The translations under genes and the position numbers were made by a program. DNA of 64,000 bases. Origin: Sediminibacterium goheungense (GTDB lineage: Bacteria; Bacteroidota; Bacteroidia; Chitinophagales; Chitinophagaceae). Below the pieces are notes generated by a model, which saw only the letters and a list, made by a program, of their open reading frames with translations, searched no databases and was not told the origin of the DNA. This document shows positions 52,052 through 61,347 of this stretch, one piece after another; position 1 is the stretch's first letter, and each line of letters begins with the position of its first letter. The stretch lies in NCBI RefSeq assembly GCF_004361915.1, contig NZ_SNWP01000015.1, positions 44,687-108,686 of the forward strand. Reading direction: 5' to 3'.

Positions 52052-52456
52052 ATGAAAAAACAGGTTTTATTTAGTGTTTTACTGATTGCAATTACCTCAA
52101 TTGCTTATGCACAGCAGCCTAAGGCAGAATGGGTAACCATTAAATCTGCTAACCTGAAATGTTGGGAGTGTAAGGAAGTAGTAGATAAATACCTTTTACT
52201 CGAGAAGGGGGCCACCGATGGGGGTGTAATGCAATGGAAAATCAACCTCCTTCAGGGTGAAATTAAAGTGCAGTTCCTGCCCGACCGTGCCAGTGCCGAT
52301 GGTATCCGTACCGCATTAAACAATGCAGGTTTTGATGCAGACAATAGTAAAGCCACGGAAGATGCCTATAAAAAATTACCTCCCTCCTGTAAACGCTCAG
52401 AAGACGGCGGCGGCCCACAACCCAGAAAGCCCTGTCATGTAAAGCCGTTTTATTGA
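52052..52456 (+). CDS. Periplasmic HMA-like metal-binding protein variant
   Basis: 134 residues from ATG 52052. Earlier reading (51950) comes from a repeat arm. The signal peptide ends near 21 (AYAQQ). The domain VTIKSANLKCWECKEVVDKYLLLEKGATDGGVMQWKINLLQGEIKVQFLPDRASADGIRTALNNAGFDAD has the HMA beta-alpha-beta layout with CWEC in the MxCxxC position. The Cys-rich tail SCKRSEDGGGPQPRKPCHVKPFY is unusual. Metal handling is inferred from the motif. Confidence 0.75.
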   Translation: MKKQVLFSVLLIAITSIAYAQQPKAEWVTIKSANLKCWECKEVVDKYLLLEKGATDGGVMQWKINLLQGEIKVQFLPDRASADGIRTALNNAGFDADNSKATEDAYKKLPPSCKRSEDGGGPQPRKPCHVKPFY

Positions 52457-52460
52457 GATA

Positions 52461-52640
52461 GTCCGTGAGTCCGGAAGTCGGAAAGTTCGAAAGCTGAATA
52501 TATCGTTATACCCCCCGTACAACTCCCTGTTCCCCTCCTTTAAACGCTGTGATAGTAATATTTTAACCTCAGCGTTCAATGGAGTAATGCACTGATTTTC
52601 ACGGAGGTTTTAAGAAAATCTGCTTCCGGACTTCTGATTT
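52461..52640. repeat. Degenerate family B element, copy B4
   Basis: The left arm AGTCCGTGAGTCCGGAAG, TCGGAAAG is clear. The right arm CTTCCGGACTTCTGAT is short. The centre of about 130 bp holds nothing that I recognise. Together with the B arm at 52007-52037 it also brackets the HMA-like gene. Confidence 0.5.
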
Positions 52641-52667
52641 CGTCATCCCGACGAAGGAGGGGCGGAC

Positions 52668-53174
52668 TCAAAGCCCCATATCAATCTTATGTCTTGCTTC
52701 GTAATTAAAGGATATGGTTTTAAAGAAACCGGCCTTACCCACCCGGGTGGTTCCTTTAACATTCACGAGTACTTCCTTATTAAAGAGTACTGTTAATACA
52801 TTTTTGAAGATGCTTTGCATATCTACCTGGATACGTGAGGGGAGTACAAACTCGGCCTTTCGGTTAATGTGCATAAGGGTATCGAGTTTGTATTTACCCA
52901 GATAATGGTTATCAATATAGATATCACAATCTACTTTCCGCAAATCGACCCCGAAATTATTCGGATTATAATAGACCAGATCCATACAAAGGGTTGATTT
53001 TTCAAAACCCAGTTTTTCAAGCTTTACATTTTTTACAGAACGATAGTCAAAAGCCTGGGGTTTCTGACAGGCTGTAAATATCAGTATAAGGGCAAGGATT
53101 AAGAGGCTGAAAGTTCTCACGGATTCAATTTGCTGCAATATAAGGGATATGCGAACGAGGGCGAATCCGTTCAA
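52668..53174 (-). CDS. LEA type 2 (LEA14-like) lipoprotein
   Basis: 168 residues. A hydrophobic segment ends in the lipobox LIFTAC (Cys near 36). The start is uncertain: ATG at 53172-53174 or GTG at 53118-53120 would both keep the signal. The domain VKNVKLEKLGFEKSTLCMDLVYYNPNNFGVDLRKVDCDIYIDNHYLGKYKLDT is typical of the LEA-2/WHy group, an Ig-like fold related to desiccation proteins in plants. It is membrane anchored; the role is unknown. Confidence 0.8.
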   Translation of the reverse strand: MNGFALVRISLILQQIESVRTFSLLILALILIFTACQKPQAFDYRSVKNVKLEKLGFEKSTLCMDLVYYNPNNFGVDLRKVDCDIYIDNHYLGKYKLDTLMHINRKAEFVLPSRIQVDMQSIFKNVLTVLFNKEVLVNVKGTTRVGKAGFFKTISFNYEARHKIDMGL

Positions 53175-53506
53175 CCAGAATTCAGATCATCTTTGTATTT
53201 GTGGGGAGAATGTGAAAATGGGAGCGGGAAGCGGGTTTTATCTTTAGACTCAGAAAGGGGCGGGGAGTGGATTAAGAACTAACTATTTAATGAAGGTGTA
53301 TAATATAAAGATACAACTAATTTAGTTAGTATTTTAGCCAATAAAAGCTAATTCAATAAAAACTAATAAATTTAGTTTGATAAAAATTATGTAAATAAAT
53401 ATTAATCAATTATTTATATTGATTATATACTATAAAATATATGATAAAAACATGCTAAAAAACAATGATTCATTCTTTCTTTCGACATTCTATATTTTAA
53501 TAATAA
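53175..53506. other. AT-rich 332-bp gap with AACTAA/TTAGTT dyads
   Basis: Base composition changes here to a clearly AT-rich type that continues to about 56.2 kb. AACTAA-T-TTAGTT (53315-53327) and AACTAATAAATTTAGTT (53361-53377) are two dyads of the same half-sites, 46 bp apart. They could be an operator pair upstream of the WbqC gene. No gene was found. Confidence 0.4.
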
Positions 53507-54115
53507 ATGAACAAATTAATAATTGAATATCAATATTTTGGAAGCATTGACTACATAAATACTTTGTTTAAATTTTCGAATATAGAATTTGAAGTATGTG
53601 AAACCTTCCAAAAGATGAGTTTTCGGAACAGAATGGTACTGGCGGGTAGCAATGGATTGGTGAATTTGTCGGTTCCGTTGGAAAAAGGAAGGGACCAGAA
53701 ACAGCTACTCAAAGATGTCAGAATCAGTTATTCCCTGCCCTGGCAGCAGCAGCATTGGCGCACTATTGAATCCTGTTATAACCGTTCCCCTTTTTATGAA
53801 TATTACCGTGATTGGCTGGAGGGCTTTTATCAGCGTCGACACGTTTTCCTGCTCGACCTGAACAGGGAGATCATGGAATGGTTACAGAAATTATTAAAAC
53901 CCGTGACTCATTTTAGTGAAACAAGCGGATTCATACAAAATTATCCTAGTGGAACAACAGATTACAGAAATCGATGGCTACCCCGCAATTTTCAGGAAGA
54001 GCCTATTAGATTCAGATACCAGCAAGTTTTTGAAGATAGAATCGGATTTCAGCCGAATTTATCAATCCTAGATATTCTTTTTTGTAATGGGAGACTCTTT
54101 ATATCGGAATTTTAA
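53507..54115 (+). CDS. WbqC-like family protein
   Basis: 202 residues. IIEYQYFGSIDYINTLFKFSNIEFEVCETFQKMSFRNRMVLAGSNGLVNLSVPLEKGRDQKQLLKDVRI at the start is the WbqC-like pattern, with SPFYEYYRDWLEGFYQRR later. The family is linked to O-antigen or polysaccharide clusters, with no proven activity. It lies upstream of T9SS cargo genes, 31 bp before the next gene. The composition is AT-richer at its start. Confidence 0.85.
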   Translation: MNKLIIEYQYFGSIDYINTLFKFSNIEFEVCETFQKMSFRNRMVLAGSNGLVNLSVPLEKGRDQKQLLKDVRISYSLPWQQQHWRTIESCYNRSPFYEYYRDWLEGFYQRRHVFLLDLNREIMEWLQKLLKPVTHFSETSGFIQNYPSGTTDYRNRWLPRNFQEEPIRFRYQQVFEDRIGFQPNLSILDILFCNGRLFISEF

Positions 54116-54146
54116 CTAAAATTCTTAATTTAAAAGAAAAATAGTT

Positions 54147-56042
54147 ATGAAAAACATAAAGTTGATTTTTGTAATTAGCCTCATTTCTTTTTTTTCTTTC
54201 CAAACATTGGAAACTGTTGCTCAGGATTTTTATAAAGTTCGGATAGGTTGGTCAAACTATAAACATGTCAAACCAGTTAATATAATAAATGATAATAGCA
54301 ATTATTATGGTGATATGAATTCTGATACGCGATTTGTCGCATATCAAACAGAAACACCTACAGAGTATAGCCCAGAGGTTGAGATAGGCGTTCTAAAAAT
54401 TGATGTTAGCACCAACACAACTTTGTATAATGTGCTGTTTTCATTCGATCAAAATCAAGTTTATTATAGTAGTGTAGTTGATATGGAGGTGTTTTTTGAT
54501 AAGCTTTATGTTTTAATTTCTATAAATTTTTCCGATGTACTTCTGGTTACTTTAAATAAAGTAAACGGTTCAATACTAAAAAAAGAGTATGTAAAAATAA
54601 ACAATCAACAGTTGTATTCTTATTTTGTCCCCACAGATTTACAGATTAGTATATTTTCACAATCCTCAAGCACGCCTTTAATTGGCATTCTTGGAGAATA
54701 TAAATACCCAAACTCTCCAAATGGATCTAGTGGTTTTTCCAATTTATGTTTACTTTATAAATATGGTGCGGATAATACATTTACCGAGGTGAAATTTTAC
54801 AACCCCAATCGATGGGGATATTACCATAAAGGGGGCAAAATTATACACTTAGATGCGAATGGAGCATCTATTATATCGAATGACGTATGGGGTGGAGTAG
54901 GGCTAACTTTTGATTATAATTTTAATACGCAAGTCGTGTCATCTGCAAAAAATTATTCGATTAATAATATACCTTTTTTGTTTTTTTCTCAAGCAACCAT
55001 TGATGGGATTATACAATTTTATGGTCAATTATCATATTCGTCAACAGGGACTGATTATTTACCAGGACAGAGTAATGATGTTTTTGTAATTACTCCTGCT
55101 ACTGGCGTTAACCCTACAACACTTGTTACATATAACAACCCTAATTTTCTTGCTTTTAAAGGCGACGATCATGCTAATGGTAGAGATGCTTTGTATGTAA
55201 ATTCATCTGTTCTTTTCGGCGGCTACTTGATAAAAAGTGATCAAAATATTAGCCCGTATTATGGAGTTGTAAAAATAGATTATAGCACATCAGATCCTAA
55301 TAATTATATAACTGGGAAAGCGTATCAATTATCAACAAAAGTAAGGGACTTTTATTATGATCCTAATACAGGAGTTTATCATGGGTTTGAAGATTTATAT
55401 CATTCTTTAACTCATAATAATGGCTATTATAACTCGACTATTAATCCTGGTGCTGTATTTGAAAGAAGGTATATGTACTATCCGTGGACTGGACTTAATT
55501 ACTTTTATTATGCGAATTCTCTCAATAGTCATAGTTGTAATGAAAGTTTTTCTTTTAATAGAACATTTGATAAAAGTTTAATTATTTCTGATGACCAGAT
55601 TCTTGTTGAACATGTGCAAACAAAAATACTTGATGAAATCAATTTGTCAGACCAACTTATATCATCTTTCCCTCACACTTTAGTTTGTGAAGAAATACCT
55701 ACAAACATCGACGGACGAGTAAATAATGTTTTTAACAAGAAATTTCCAGCTACTTTGAGTAAAACTAAACTAGTCGATGATACTCAACTCTCGGAAAAAG
55801 AAGATATTAAAATTTTTCCAAATCCTATAAATGCGAATAATGAAATAACATTCTTGAGTCCTACTTTAATGAAACATATTGAGATATATGATATGTTTAA
55901 AAGAAAGATATATGAAAAGAGAAATGTTAATAGTAAACAAGTAAGAATTCAAATTGGAGTAGTAATGTCTTCAGGAACTTATTTTGCTCTTGTGCATGAT
56001 CAAAGTGGAAGAATTTCTGTAAGAAAAATTTTAAAACGATAA
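54147..56042 (+). CDS. AT-rich secreted protein with T9SS type A sorting domain
   Basis: 631 residues. The signal peptide ends near 25. The main part (about 30-520) is beta-rich with Asn/Tyr-rich turns and no domain that I recognise. The last 80 residues are a type A sorting domain: EDIKIFPNPINANNEITFLSPT...IEIYDMFKRKIYEKRNV...SSGTYFALVHDQSGRISVRKILKR. It is exported by the type IX system. Codon use is strongly AT-rich compared with every neighbour, so it was probably acquired recently or evolves fast. It may be an adhesin or surface protein. Confidence 0.85.
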   Translation: MKNIKLIFVISLISFFSFQTLETVAQDFYKVRIGWSNYKHVKPVNIINDNSNYYGDMNSDTRFVAYQTETPTEYSPEVEIGVLKIDVSTNTTLYNVLFSFDQNQVYYSSVVDMEVFFDKLYVLISINFSDVLLVTLNKVNGSILKKEYVKINNQQLYSYFVPTDLQISIFSQSSSTPLIGILGEYKYPNSPNGSSGFSNLCLLYKYGADNTFTEVKFYNPNRWGYYHKGGKIIHLDANGASIISNDVWGGVGLTFDYNFNTQVVSSAKNYSINNIPFLFFSQATIDGIIQFYGQLSYSSTGTDYLPGQSNDVFVITPATGVNPTTLVTYNNPNFLAFKGDDHANGRDALYVNSSVLFGGYLIKSDQNISPYYGVVKIDYSTSDPNNYITGKAYQLSTKVRDFYYDPNTGVYHGFEDLYHSLTHNNGYYNSTINPGAVFERRYMYYPWTGLNYFYYANSLNSHSCNESFSFNRTFDKSLIISDDQILVEHVQTKILDEINLSDQLISSFPHTLVCEEIPTNIDGRVNNVFNKKFPATLSKTKLVDDTQLSEKEDIKIFPNPINANNEITFLSPTLMKHIEIYDMFKRKIYEKRNVNSKQVRIQIGVVMSSGTYFALVHDQSGRISVRKILKR

Positions 56043-56227
56043 TGCTAAATACTTATTGGTTGTTCAGCTTGAGATAAAATAATAATTTATATACTATTAA
56101 ATTCCTTTGAAAAATGTTATTCCACTATTATTTCAATATTTTTCATTACTAAAATGATATTTCTCATTTTATTTAAAAGATAGTTTATTATTTATAAATT
56201 ATCTTTCTTTAACAAATTGAAAATGTA

Positions 56228-59200
56228 ATGTCAGTCAGGTTCTTTTTTTTTGTAGCCTTTTTTTTTATTCGAATGGCCTGTTTTGCACAAGATTTCTCTA
56301 ATAAGGGGAAAGACTTCTGGTTGGGATATGGTTACCATGTTAGTATGGCATCAAATAACGGATCGCCTTTGGCGGCGGGTGGTAGTCAGGAAATGATCCT
56401 TTATTTCACTTCCGACAAAGACGCCTCAGTAACGGTAGAAATACCAGCACTTAACTATACACAGCAGTATACTGTAACTAAAGGTCAGGTTACTGTTTCC
56501 AATCCGATTCCGAAAACGGGTGCTCAGGATGCCAGAATTGCCGATACGGGATATTTCAACAGGGGTATACATATCACCAGTACACAGGATATAGTAGCCT
56601 ATGCTCATATTTATAATGCAAGTATATCGGGGGCTTCCTTATTGTTTCCCACAAATACATTAGGCAAAGAATACTATGCGATTAGTTATAACCAATTTTC
56701 TAATCAGGCCTTTTCTAATTCATTCTTTTTTGTGGTAGCAACAGAAGATAATACCGTTGTCGAGATCACCCCAAGTGCCCAAAATCGGAATAACAAACCA
56801 GTGAACACACCTTTTACTGTGACACTTAATAAAGGACAGATTTATAGCGTAATGGGTACAACTTCAGGTAATACAGGCACTGATTTAACCGGATCAAAAA
56901 TAAGATCGGTGAGTGTGAATGCAGCGGGTGGATGTAAAAAAATAGCTGTTTTTTCCGGTACTGGAAAAATCAGTATTGGTGGTGGTAACTCCGGAAGTGC
57001 AGATAATCTTTTTGCACAGGCTTTTCCATTTGTGGCATGGGGGAAAAAATATTTGACTGTACCTACCGGGTCACAACCCAATAACTTTTATCGTATTTGT
57101 GTGGCTGATCCAAATACCGTTGTAAAGCTAAATGGAACCGTTATCCCTAAAACCCAATTAATCAACAACTTTTATTATCAGTTTAAAAACAGTAGTACGA
57201 CCGGAACAAGCGCGGCAGCACCAAACCTGATTGAATCAGACCTGCCTATACTGGTATCGCAATACTGTACAACCCAGGGAGTAGAAGGTAATTCAGGTGC
57301 AATGCCTGGTGGTGATCCTGAGATGATTTATCTGAGTCCGGTTGAGCAAACCATTAATGATATTACCCTTTATTCTGCTGACCGGAATGCAATTCTGCAG
57401 AGTTTCATCAACATCGTTGTAAAAAAGGGGGGTGTTAGTAGTTTTAAATTGGATGGAAATTCTATTTCATCTAATTTTTTACCACACCCCGCAGATACAT
57501 CTTATTATTATGCAACACTCAGTGTAAGCAGGGGGGCTCATAATCTTTACTCTGATACAGGCTTTAATGCCATTGCCTATGGTTTCGGATCGGCAGAAAG
57601 TTACGGTTACAATGCTGGCACTAACGTCAAAGACTTCAGCAGGCAGGCTACGTTTGCCAATCCATACGGAAGAATTGATTCAGCGGTTACCTGTGTAAAT
57701 ACACCAGTTAAATTTTCTGTGCCACTTTCATTTCAGCCTACCACTGTTCGTTGGGATTTTTCTGCAGCTCCGAATATCAGTCCCAATACAACAATTAACT
57801 TTAATACCAGCCCAACTGCCGATAGTACACCCGTAGTAAGCGGACAAACACTTTATTATTTCAGTCCGGGAACCAGTTTTTTATTTAGCGCTTCAAATAC
57901 TACTGTATTACGTGATACTGTAAAACTTTATACCACTTCTTCAACACCCGATGGTTGCGGTAGTACCGATCAGGTATATTCTATTCCGATTAAGGTAGTT
58001 GCCAAACCTACCACAGATTTTAGTGTTGCAACGACCGGATGCGTGGGTGAAAATGTTGTTTTGTCACCCAGTACAGGCTCTGGAGTTCAGTATTTTTGGG
58101 ATACAGGTGATGGAAAAACTTTCAACTTTAATCAGCCTAATGAAACCTTCACCTACAATTATTCTCAGTCGGGCAGCTATACGGTTAAGTTAAAGGCGGT
58201 ATCCGACATTGGTTGTATTACAGAAGAAGTAATTAAGACGGTTGCTATTACCACCAAACCCATCGCTTCATTTACCTACTCAGCCATAAGATGCCTTAAT
58301 AGTGATATTACCTTCACAGATGCATCCACCACACAATCTGGCACCCTTGCCAAATGGACATGGAACCTGGATGACGGAACAGGTGAAACAATTGCCACTT
58401 CCAATGCAGCAAGGATAACGAAATATGCCAGTACAGGTACCAAAAATGTATCCCTTCAGGTAGAAACCAGCACCGGTTGTAAGAGTGAAATTTTTACGCC
58501 GGCCACGGCGCTTGTCGTAAATCCATTGCCACAACCCGGTTTTATATTACCGGAAGTTTGTTTGAATGATGCGTCTGCCCAATTTACCGATACCAGTAAA
58601 ATTGCAGATGGCTCAGAAGCACAATTCAGTTATCTCTGGAACTTTAACGCAGGTACTCCAGCTATTACACCGGGCCCCAATATCAGTAGCAGTACTTTGA
58701 AGAATCCACAGGTAAAATATAATAAGTCTGATAATTATACGGTGTCATTACGGGTTACATCCAAGGACGGTTGTATCAATACAACTTCGCAAAGCTTTAC
58801 CGTAAACGGCTCCATACCGAAAGCCGACTTTGAAGTACAGATGAACAATGTACTCTGTGATAAAGTACCCATCGTTATATTGAATAAGTCAACAGTAGAC
58901 TTTGGCTCGGTCACCAAATCAGAAATCTATTGGGATCGGGTGAATGCGCCTGCGCAGGTACAAACAGATGAATTTCCGGCAAACGATAAAGCTTATCCGC
59001 ATAAATACACAGTCAACAATGCTGCCGGACAAAACTTTACCATTCGTATGGTTTCTTACTCAGGAGGCAATACCTGTGTAAGTGAAGTAAGTAAAACCAT
59101 CACCGTTCACCCAAATCCGAAAGCCGCTTACAGCATTTCAAGTGCAACGGTTTGTTATGATGAGCCGGTTTCTTTTACGGATCAGTCTGCCTTGGCATCC

Positions 59201-59881
59201 ATAGCAGTGCCCACCCGCTGGGTATGGGATCTGGGCAAGGGCAATAGCTCCACTATACAAAACCCGGTAAGGGCCTATCGTGATTCGGGGATATTCAATA
59301 CCAGCCTGCATGTATTTAGTGCAGCGGGCTGTGGTAGTGATACCGCCGCCATTAGTTTTACCGTATATCCTCTACCCGTATTGGTAATGGGTACCAAGAG
59401 CACTGCTGTTCTGGAAGGTGGAGAAATCAAACTGAAGCCCTCTTTCGTATATGGTAATCAGTTGAGCTATCTGTGGTCGCCTTCCAGTTACCTGAGTAGT
59501 GATACAGCTTATTCGCCGATATCGAAACCCTTAAATGATATCCGTTATACATTCAATGTAATTGCAGAAGGAGGTTGTACGGTAAGTGATACCATTTTTG
59601 TGAAAGTGCTGAAATCGCCGGAAATACCCAATGCCTTTTCACCCAATGGAGATGGCATTAATGATACCTGGAACATTAAATACCTGGAAAGCTATCCGGG
59701 TGCAACAGTGGAAGTATACAACCGTTACGGACAAATTGTATACAGGTCGTTGGGGTATAGTAAACCATGGGATGGAAGAGTATCAGGCGGCAACCTTTTA
59801 CCGATCGGCACTTACTACTATATCATTAACCCTAAAAACAATAAACCACAGATGACTGGATCAATTACCATCATCAGGTGA
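56228..59881 (+). CDS. Large surface protein: IgGFc-binding-like N-terminus, PKD repeats, T9SS type B domain
   Basis: 1217 residues. After a signal peptide (about 1-21) comes NKGKDFWLGYGYHVSM and an IgGFc_binding-type beta region to about 460. Then come at least five PKD-like repeats, for example GSGVQYFWDTGDGKTFNFNQP, TTQSGTLAKWTWNLDDGTGE and VPTRWVWDLGKGNSST. The CHU_C end IPNAFSPNGDGINDTWNIKYLES...VEVYNRYGQIVYRS...LLPIGTYYYIINPKNNKP completes it. It probably forms part of an adhesive surface layer exported by T9SS. The PorP/SprF gene downstream is its usual partner. Confidence 0.92.
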   Translation: MSVRFFFFVAFFFIRMACFAQDFSNKGKDFWLGYGYHVSMASNNGSPLAAGGSQEMILYFTSDKDASVTVEIPALNYTQQYTVTKGQVTVSNPIPKTGAQDARIADTGYFNRGIHITSTQDIVAYAHIYNASISGASLLFPTNTLGKEYYAISYNQFSNQAFSNSFFFVVATEDNTVVEITPSAQNRNNKPVNTPFTVTLNKGQIYSVMGTTSGNTGTDLTGSKIRSVSVNAAGGCKKIAVFSGTGKISIGGGNSGSADNLFAQAFPFVAWGKKYLTVPTGSQPNNFYRICVADPNTVVKLNGTVIPKTQLINNFYYQFKNSSTTGTSAAAPNLIESDLPILVSQYCTTQGVEGNSGAMPGGDPEMIYLSPVEQTINDITLYSADRNAILQSFINIVVKKGGVSSFKLDGNSISSNFLPHPADTSYYYATLSVSRGAHNLYSDTGFNAIAYGFGSAESYGYNAGTNVKDFSRQATFANPYGRIDSAVTCVNTPVKFSVPLSFQPTTVRWDFSAAPNISPNTTINFNTSPTADSTPVVSGQTLYYFSPGTSFLFSASNTTVLRDTVKLYTTSSTPDGCGSTDQVYSIPIKVVAKPTTDFSVATTGCVGENVVLSPSTGSGVQYFWDTGDGKTFNFNQPNETFTYNYSQSGSYTVKLKAVSDIGCITEEVIKTVAITTKPIASFTYSAIRCLNSDITFTDASTTQSGTLAKWTWNLDDGTGETIATSNAARITKYASTGTKNVSLQVETSTGCKSEIFTPATALVVNPLPQPGFILPEVCLNDASAQFTDTSKIADGSEAQFSYLWNFNAGTPAITPGPNISSSTLKNPQVKYNKSDNYTVSLRVTSKDGCINTTSQSFTVNGSIPKADFEVQMNNVLCDKVPIVILNKSTVDFGSVTKSEIYWDRVNAPAQVQTDEFPANDKAYPHKYTVNNAAGQNFTIRMVSYSGGNTCVSEVSKTITVHPNPKAAYSISSATVCYDEPVSFTDQSALASIAVPTRWVWDLGKGNSSTIQNPVRAYRDSGIFNTSLHVFSAAGCGSDTAAISFTVYPLPVLVMGTKSTAVLEGGEIKLKPSFVYGNQLSYLWSPSSYLSSDTAYSPISKPLNDIRYTFNVIAEGGCTVSDTIFVKVLKSPEIPNAFSPNGDGINDTWNIKYLESYPGATVEVYNRYGQIVYRSLGYSKPWDGRVSGGNLLPIGTYYYIINPKNNKPQMTGSITIIR

Positions 59882-59945
59882 TGGCAGATCGCAGATGTCA
59901 GATGTCAGATTTGATTTTTGAATTTTGATTTTTGAATTTTGGCTT
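59881..59945. repeat. Half arms of H- and C-like repeats after the large surface gene
   Basis: GGCAGATCGCAGATGTCAG, with GATGTCAGATT, is of the H/G heptamer type. TTTGATTTTTGAATTTTGA, with TTTTTGAATTTTGG, is of the AT-rich C type. Both start at the stop codon. No complementary right arm was found. Confidence 0.45.
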
Positions 59946-60104
59946 TTAATAGGGTTCGACCGATTTTGACGCCTGTTGCACCGTTTATCGGGTTGAAGAT
60001 GTTAAACCGTGGTGAGATTTGCGTTGGGAATGTGACTAATTATTATATTGTAATTTCAAATAATGGCTTAGGCATGGTACGAGCCACATGTATGATGAAA
60101 GCAT

Positions 60105-61142
60105 ATGAATTGTAAAGTGAGATATTGGCTGGGTTTTGTTTTTGTACTGATGGTTTTACCCGTACTGGTAAAGTCGCAGCAGCGTCCTTATTATACGCAG
60201 TACATCATGAATAACTATATCATCAATCCAGCTGTGGCAGGTATTGAGAATTACTGGGATGTGAAAGCCTCTCATCGTATGCAATGGGTAGGTATTCAGG
60301 ATGCGCCTGTTACCACTTACATAACCATACATGGGCCTTTAAAGAAAGATGATTTTGGTTGGGAAACCGCCACCAGTATGCGTGCAAGAGGAGAGAACCC
60401 AAGAGGTGATGCTTACTGGCGTAGTTATCAGTCGGCTGCACCACACCATGGTGTAGGGTTTACCATGCTGAACGATAAAACAGGTCCACTCAATCGTTTT
60501 GCCGCTTTCGGCACCTATTCCTATCACCTGGGCATATCCAGTAACACCAGTCTGGCAGCAGGTATTTCTGCAGGCTTTTCTAATATGAGCCTCGATGCAT
60601 CCAAACTGAATTTTGGTACTACTACGGTTGATCCAGCCGTGGCAAGCAGTGGAATGATCAATCAGATCCGCCCCGATATCAGCGCAGGGTTATGGTTGTA
60701 TTCGAAAGATTATTTTGTAGGGTTGGCTGCTCAACAGATCGTTCCACAGAATGTAGCTTTCTCGAATAATACAGTCTATGTAGAAAAAGGAAAACTGGTA
60801 CCCCATTTATTTCTCAGTGCCGGCTATCGTCTTCAATTATCGAGAGATGTAAGTTTATTACCTTCTACACTTGTTCGCTATGTGTCGCCCTTGCCGTTAG
60901 GATTTGATATCAATGCCAAATTCATGTACCAGGATCTATTATGGCTGGGTGGGTCCTATCGATACCAGGATGGTTTCGCAGGAATGGTAGGGCTGAATGT
61001 GAGCCACAATATCAATATCGGGTATTCCTATGATCTGCAAACCTCAAGAATCAACACCGTAAGTAAAGGAACACATGAAATATTAATTGGCTTCCAGCTC
61101 GGAAATAAATACGGAGACTGGTGCCCGAGGAATCTCTGGTAG
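60105..61142 (+). CDS. PorP/SprF family type IX secretion membrane protein
   Basis: 345 residues with a signal peptide ending near 25 (VKSQQRP). QQRPYYTQYIMNNYIINPAVAGIENYWDVKASHRMQWVGIQDAP is the diagnostic PorP/SprF start. The rest is a beta barrel with GxG-rich strands and a glycine-rich end (GFQLGNKYGDW). These outer-membrane proteins hold type B cargo at the surface, usually next to it as here. An A-type repeat element follows the TAG stop. Confidence 0.95.
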   Translation: MNCKVRYWLGFVFVLMVLPVLVKSQQRPYYTQYIMNNYIINPAVAGIENYWDVKASHRMQWVGIQDAPVTTYITIHGPLKKDDFGWETATSMRARGENPRGDAYWRSYQSAAPHHGVGFTMLNDKTGPLNRFAAFGTYSYHLGISSNTSLAAGISAGFSNMSLDASKLNFGTTTVDPAVASSGMINQIRPDISAGLWLYSKDYFVGLAAQQIVPQNVAFSNNTVYVEKGKLVPHLFLSAGYRLQLSRDVSLLPSTLVRYVSPLPLGFDINAKFMYQDLLWLGGSYRYQDGFAGMVGLNVSHNINIGYSYDLQTSRINTVSKGTHEILIGFQLGNKYGDWCPRNLW

Positions 61143-61149
61143 GTTAGTG

Positions 61150-61287
61150 CGTGAATGGTCAATAGTGAATGGTGAATGAAAAAATTATTGTGCCTGCACA
61201 ATAATGATCGTCAGGGCAAAGTTTTCCTTTACTCACTACTCACTACTCACTACTCACTACTCACTACTCACTACTCACTACTCACTA
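61150..61287. repeat. Family A inverted-repeat element, copy A4 (8 TACTCAC units)
   Basis: The left arm GTGAATGGTCAATAGTGAAT, GGTGAATG is of the A2/A3 type. The core is ATTATTGTGC-CT-GCACAATAAT (61184-61205) then GATCGTCAGGGCAAAG. The right arm is eight perfect TACTCAC heptamers (61230-61285), so left and right arms belong to different heptamer sets. Confidence 0.9.
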
Positions 61288-61290
61288 CCC

Positions 61291-61336
61291 ATAAATAACC
61301 AAGCGCCGGACTTAAACCTGGCGCTTGGTTATTTAT
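61291..61336. terminator. Long perfect hairpin between PorP/SprF and BlaR1 genes
   Basis: CATAAATAACCAAGCGCC and GGCGCTTGGTTATTTATG form 18 bp of perfect stem around GGACTTAAACCT. It can work in both directions between converging genes. The loop resembles that of the hairpin at 40981-41010. Confidence 0.75.
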
Positions 61337-61347
61337 GGGAGAAAAAC

